Origin: Deinococcus apachensis DSM 19763
GTDB lineage: Bacteria > Deinococcota > Deinococci > Deinococcales > Deinococcaceae
Length of the DNA: 64,000 nt
Direction: 5' to 3'
Assembly: GCF_000381345.1 (NCBI RefSeq)
Contig: NZ_KB906398.1
Coordinates: 766,642 to 830,641 of the forward strand
Shown here: piece by piece, positions 57,868-64,000 of the stretch
Layout: each line of letters starts with the position of its first letter
How positions within the stretch are numbered: position 1 is the first letter of the stretch
Translations under genes and position numbers: made by a program
Notes under the pieces: model-generated
Seen by the model: the letters and a program-made list of their open reading frames with translations, nothing else
What the model was told of the DNA's origin: nothing
The model's database searches: none

Positions 57868-59330
57868 GTCGTCTCGCTTTCCGTGTCTTTTCTGTCCGTC
57901 TGCGCCGTGAGGTGCGTCACTTCACGCGCGGCCCGCTCGGCGGCGTCCGCGTCGTCCTCGGTCACCCGGCCCCCATAGCGCACCGGGGCGTAGGCGGCGA
58001 CGAGGGTGCCCAGCGGCCCGGCCAGCGCGGGTCTCACCCCGGTTACCCGGCCCGCGTGTTCGGCGGGCGTTTCCGCCTCGCCCCGCCCCAGGCCCACGGC
58101 CGCGAGCGAGGTGAGGGCCGCACGGTAGGCGAGCCGCACGCGGTGCAGCGCCTCCTCCTCGCCGGGGTATGGGGTGGAGGGGAGGGTCTCCTCGGGCTCC
58201 GCCTCGGCCGGGTCCGGTCGAAAGCGCAGCCCCAGCCAGAACAGCGCCGCCGCCAGCCCGGTGAACACCAGGAAGGCAAGCAGGCTCAGGACCCAGAGGC
58301 TCCGCTCCCAGAAGAGCTGAAGGGGGTCGCTCACCTCCCTGAGGGCCTGGGTGTCGAGTGTTCCCGCCGCCCCCGCCGACGCCCCAGGCCCCAGGTCTCC
58401 TCCCGCTCCGGTACGGGCGGCGAAGCTGAACGCCAGCAACAGCGCCGCCGTCAACCCCACGCCCATCACCGCCGCAACCTCCCACCACTGGAACCGGAAG
58501 GGCTCGCCGGGCTCGCGGCTCCGCGCCCGCCACATCGCAAAGGCCAGCGCCGCGAAGAACAGCAGGCCGCTCAACAGCACGAGGTCGCCGCCGGGGAGGC
58601 GGTCCGGCAGGTTCCCAACCGGGCGAACCCGGCGCACCTCGCCCTGTCTCTGGGCAGTGGGCGGCTGCGCCAGGGGTGGCACAGCGGGCGACTCCTGCGC
58701 CTGGGCCGGGGCGGCGGGTGAATTGCCTGGTTGGCCGAGGCGGCCCGTCCCACTCCCCGGCAGCGCGAACGCGAGCAGAGCGAGGAGCAGGGCCGCCGCC
58801 AGGGCCGCCCCCGCCGTGCCCAGCAGGGCCTTTCCTCCCCCGGCCAGCCGCCGGTGGGGCCGCTCCTCCACGCCCGCCGCGCCCAGCAGGGTCAGCAGCA
58901 GCGCGAGCAGACCCAGGGCCAGCCCTACGACAGAACCACCCCCCGGCACCACCGCCCCCAGCAGGAGGAGCGCGGCGAGCCACCCGGCGCCCCAGCCCAC
59001 CCGCCTCTCCTCCAGGGCCGACACGCCCAGGTACACCAGCGCCGTGCCGCCCATGACCGTCACGAACGCCTGGATGAACGCCACCGCCCCCTCCGGCCCC
59101 CGCATTCCCGGCAGCGACCCCACCAGACCCACGCCCGCCCCCAGCAGGAGCAGCGGCACCCGCACCGACCGCGGCCCGTCTCCCCGCCGGGTCAGCGCCA
59201 GGGCCACCGGCAGCCCCAGCATGGCCCACCACGGCAGCCAGGCCACGCCGACAAGCGGGGCGGCGAGCAGCAGCAGCGAGCGGTCGGCCCAGAAGGGCGC
59301 GGGACGCGGGGAAGTTGGGGACAGGGCCAC
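57864..59330 (-). CDS. DUF4129-domain multi-pass membrane protein
   Basis: 488 residues from GTG 59330. It has about eight membrane segments in the first 220 residues and two more near 270-380, followed by a cytosolic C-terminal domain with the DUF4129 pattern: ALHRVRLAYRAALTSLAAVGLGR, ETPAEHAGRVTG and YAPVRYGGRVTEDDADAAERAAREV in pieces. The periplasmic loop is Pro/Ala/Gln-rich. A TAGGCT hexamer lies 14 nt before the GTG. It leads DUF4129-MoxR-DUF58, a known gene association of unsettled function; related proteins contain transglutaminase domains, absent here. Confidence 0.8.
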   Translation of the reverse strand: MALSPTSPRPAPFWADRSLLLLAAPLVGVAWLPWWAMLGLPVALALTRRGDGPRSVRVPLLLLGAGVGLVGSLPGMRGPEGAVAFIQAFVTVMGGTALVYLGVSALEERRVGWGAGWLAALLLLGAVVPGGGSVVGLALGLLALLLTLLGAAGVEERPHRRLAGGGKALLGTAGAALAAALLLALLAFALPGSGTGRLGQPGNSPAAPAQAQESPAVPPLAQPPTAQRQGEVRRVRPVGNLPDRLPGGDLVLLSGLLFFAALAFAMWRARSREPGEPFRFQWWEVAAVMGVGLTAALLLAFSFAARTGAGGDLGPGASAGAAGTLDTQALREVSDPLQLFWERSLWVLSLLAFLVFTGLAAALFWLGLRFRPDPAEAEPEETLPSTPYPGEEEALHRVRLAYRAALTSLAAVGLGRGEAETPAEHAGRVTGVRPALAGPLGTLVAAYAPVRYGGRVTEDDADAAERAAREVTHLTAQTDRKDTESETT

Positions 59331-59517
59331 GGGAGTTCTACCCCAGCCTAGCGCAGTGGGGGAAGGGGCGGGGCGCAGGTTGGCGGGCGTCTTCCTGCAT
59401 GAAGTGGTCATGCTGAGCGTCAGCAAAGCGGCTCCATCCCGCGTCCTGGGTGAGGCCCTTCGCGCTGCCCAGGGCGACAGACATCAGTTCACCCACTCAC
59501 CACCGAAGCCCGGATGG

Positions 59518-59545
59518 CAAAAACCCCCGCCACAGGGACGGGGGC
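59518..59545 (-). terminator. Terminator after rpoD
   Basis: On the minus strand CCCCCGTC-CCTG-TGGCGGGGG forms a hairpin followed by TTTTTG, 17 nt after the rpoD stop. Confidence 0.75.
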
Positions 59546-59561
59546 CGGAAGTTCTCCACAC

Positions 59562-61106
<1,545 letters not shown>

Positions 61107-61157
61107 GCGTGCTCCTGTGGCGTGCGGGGAAGGCGGCGAAGGGGGCCGGGGCGCGTC

Positions 61158-61163
61158 AGTCTA
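61158..61163 (-). promoter_or_regulatory. Candidate -10 TAGACT for rpoD
   Basis: TAGACT on the minus strand lies 51 nt before ATG 61106, giving a leader of about 45 nt that includes AGGAG. The -35 is unclear. Confidence 0.35.
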
Positions 61164-61334
61164 GCAAACCCCCCCACGGCATTCAGATGCCGGTCACCAT
61201 CGGGAAGCCTGGGGGAAAGAGAGATACGCGGCGAGGGGCCGCCAGGTTCCCGGGAGGCGCCTGCCCCCACTCGGCCGCTCATCCAGTTTTCGTCCGATCC
61301 TTTCCCGGCAACCTTTTGTTCCTTCTCCCTTCAA

Positions 61335-61369
61335 TCCGGTGGAACAGGTTAGATCATGGTTCCACCGGA
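61335..61369. repeat. Perfect inverted repeat at the 3' end of the GH2 gene
   Basis: TCCGGTGGAAC and GTTCCACCGGA, 11 bp perfect, are separated by 13 nt and lie 5 nt past the GH2 stop. No T-tract follows on the minus strand, so it is not a classical terminator. It may be an mRNA stabiliser or a protein-binding site. Confidence 0.6.
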
Positions 61370-61374
61370 CTTCC

Positions 61375-63234
<1,860 letters not shown>

Positions 63235-63315
63235 ATCCTCTCCTTGTGCCGGGCTGGTCCGCGGTGGCACTCTGCCACCCGGCCACAACTCGCGGTCCCG
63301 CAAATGGGCCATGAC

Positions 63316-63346
63316 AGTATGGAGCCTGACCGGGCAGAGAGGTCAA
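63316..63346 (-). promoter_or_regulatory. Promoter with overlapping inverted repeat upstream of the GH2 gene
   Basis: On the minus strand TTGACC (63341-63346) is followed after 19 nt by CATACT (63316-63321). The -35 is one arm of the inverted repeat TGACC-N9-GGTCA (63327-63345), a likely operator for a sugar-responsive repressor. The leader would be about 70 nt, which favours the TTG start. Confidence 0.5.
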
Positions 63347-63429
63347 CCTTTTTTCCCCCTTTTGCGTGGAGGTGGGAATGTTTCTCAAGGGACGGGAAAC
63401 CCGGGCCTCTCCCCGACGAGCACAAGCCC

Positions 63430-63463
63430 AAAAACAGCGCCCCGGGGTAGTTCCCCGGAACGC
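63430..63463 (-). terminator. Terminator after the glycosyltransferase gene
   Basis: On the minus strand GCGTTCCGGGG pairs with CCCCGGGGCGC (two G-T pairs) around a 5-nt loop and is followed by TGTTTTTGGG. It lies about 30 nt after the stop. Confidence 0.75.
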
Positions 63464-63494
63464 TCGTCCTGCGCCAGCTTTGGAGGCCCGCCGC

Positions 63495-64000
63495 TCAGTC
63501 GCTGCCCCCCGCCGGGAAGGTTCCGGCCCGCGCCACGCTGCGGGGGGCGCCCGGTCCCGCCTCCGCCCGGAGCAGCAGAGCCTCCATCTCCTCCCAGGTG
63601 CGGTCCCACGACATACCCGCCAGCAGCGCGTCCGCCCGGTCCCGCCTCCCGGTCTGGTCCTGGCCGAGTGCCGCCAGCACCGACGCCTCGAACTCGTCCG
63701 TGCCCTGCGCGATGCTCACCACCCCGCGCTCCCCGTAGGGCCGCACCACATCCCGAATGGGAGTCGAGACGACCGGGAGGCCCGCCGCGAGGTATTCAGG
63801 CGTCTTGGTCGGGCTGATGAACTCGGTCGCCTCGTTCAAGGCAAAGGGCAGCAGCGCCACGTCCCAGTGCGCCAGGTACGACGGCAACTCCGTGTAGCTC
63901 TTCATCCCCAGGTAGTGCAGGTTCTCGCCGCGCGGCAACTCCGCCGGGTCAATCTTCACCACCGGCCCCAGCAAAACGAACTGCCACTCTGGGCGACGCC
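63495..64000 (-). CDS. Glycosyltransferase (GT-B, family 1/4-like), C-terminal part
   Basis: The last 168 residues are visible; the frame is open to the right edge, so the gene starts outside. It has the C-terminal GT-B domain: LHYLGMKSYTELPSYLAHWDVALLPF in pieces, NEATEFISPTKTPEYLAAGLPVVST (the donor-binding E-x7-E region) and VVRPYGERGVVSIAQGTDEF. It should transfer a nucleotide-sugar residue in surface glycan synthesis. The family resembles glycosyltransferases found beside UDP-galactopyranose mutase. The ATG at 63974 is internal. Confidence 0.85.
   Translation of the reverse strand, partial: RRPEWQFVLLGPVVKIDPAELPRGENLHYLGMKSYTELPSYLAHWDVALLPFALNEATEFISPTKTPEYLAAGLPVVSTPIRDVVRPYGERGVVSIAQGTDEFEASVLAALGQDQTGRRDRADALLAGMSWDRTWEEMEALLLRAEAGPGAPRSVARAGTFPAGGSD

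Noticed and set aside
59401..59510. Segment with TCATGCTGAGCGTCAGC, resembling another common bacterial repeat
   Set aside because: Only one copy is visible in this window, so repetition cannot be shown.

Overview
The window looks like a piece of a Deinococcus chromosome. Supporting this: very high GC (about 70 percent by eye), dense operons with 1-4 nt overlaps, the Deinococcus habit of leaderless genes (a TANNNT -10 hexamer 5-9 nt before the start codon, seen at about 20 genes here), a diderm gene set without typical proteobacterial regulators, and an RpoD with an Ala/Lys-rich N-terminal extension. The genus assignment is inference; no database was consulted.

Layout. 1-626 is the tail of a molybdopterin hydroxylase gene. 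It is followed by lower-GC, gene-free DNA and the 3' half of a tRNA-Ala gene (908-952) with its terminator, which looks like the right border of an integrated element. 1010-10.5 kb holds an SDR oxidoreductase, a propeller protein, small conserved proteins, two metallo-hydrolases, a bacteriocin-immunity-type ABC transporter and citrate synthase (gltA). 10.5-15.7 kb holds tsaB, a sugar ABC importer without its own ATPase, and an SsuD-like flavin monooxygenase. 15.8-22.4 kb (minus) is a six-gene MacAB-type export operon with two tandem TolC-like genes, divergent from a two-component system (22.5-24.5 kb). 25-30 kb holds an ECF sigma factor, a PKD-CAP protein, and a histidine kinase coupled to a periplasmic protein of sulfite-oxidase fold that has no cysteine.

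30.5-33.3 kb is feoAB plus an Fe-S-type feoC. Then come an MFS sugar transporter, a PNPOx-like stress protein, an EamA exporter and the complete sdhCDAB operon (37.2-40.4 kb). 41-46.7 kb (minus) holds a lipoprotein, a hemB-phosphatase-IsdG-like operon, a four-gene overlapping operon of unknown function, and msrPQ. 46.7-49.6 kb is one very large STAND-type ATPase with TPR-like repeats. 50-55 kb holds a lipid kinase, surface-polysaccharide genes (wecB-like and wecA/tagO-like) and upp. 55.8-59.3 kb is a DUF4129-MoxR-DUF58 operon. rpoD (59.6-61.1 kb), a GH2 glycosidase and the C-terminal part of a glycosyltransferase close the window.

Several parts connect. Iron, heme and respiration are represented together by feoABC, hemB with an IsdG-like enzyme, succinate dehydrogenase and citrate synthase. 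Envelope transport and repair are represented by MacAB-TolC, msrPQ and the polysaccharide genes. A dispersed repeat of about 165 bp occurs three times (14.3, 24.6 and 54.4 kb). No rRNA, intact tRNA, CRISPR array or complete insertion sequence was seen.
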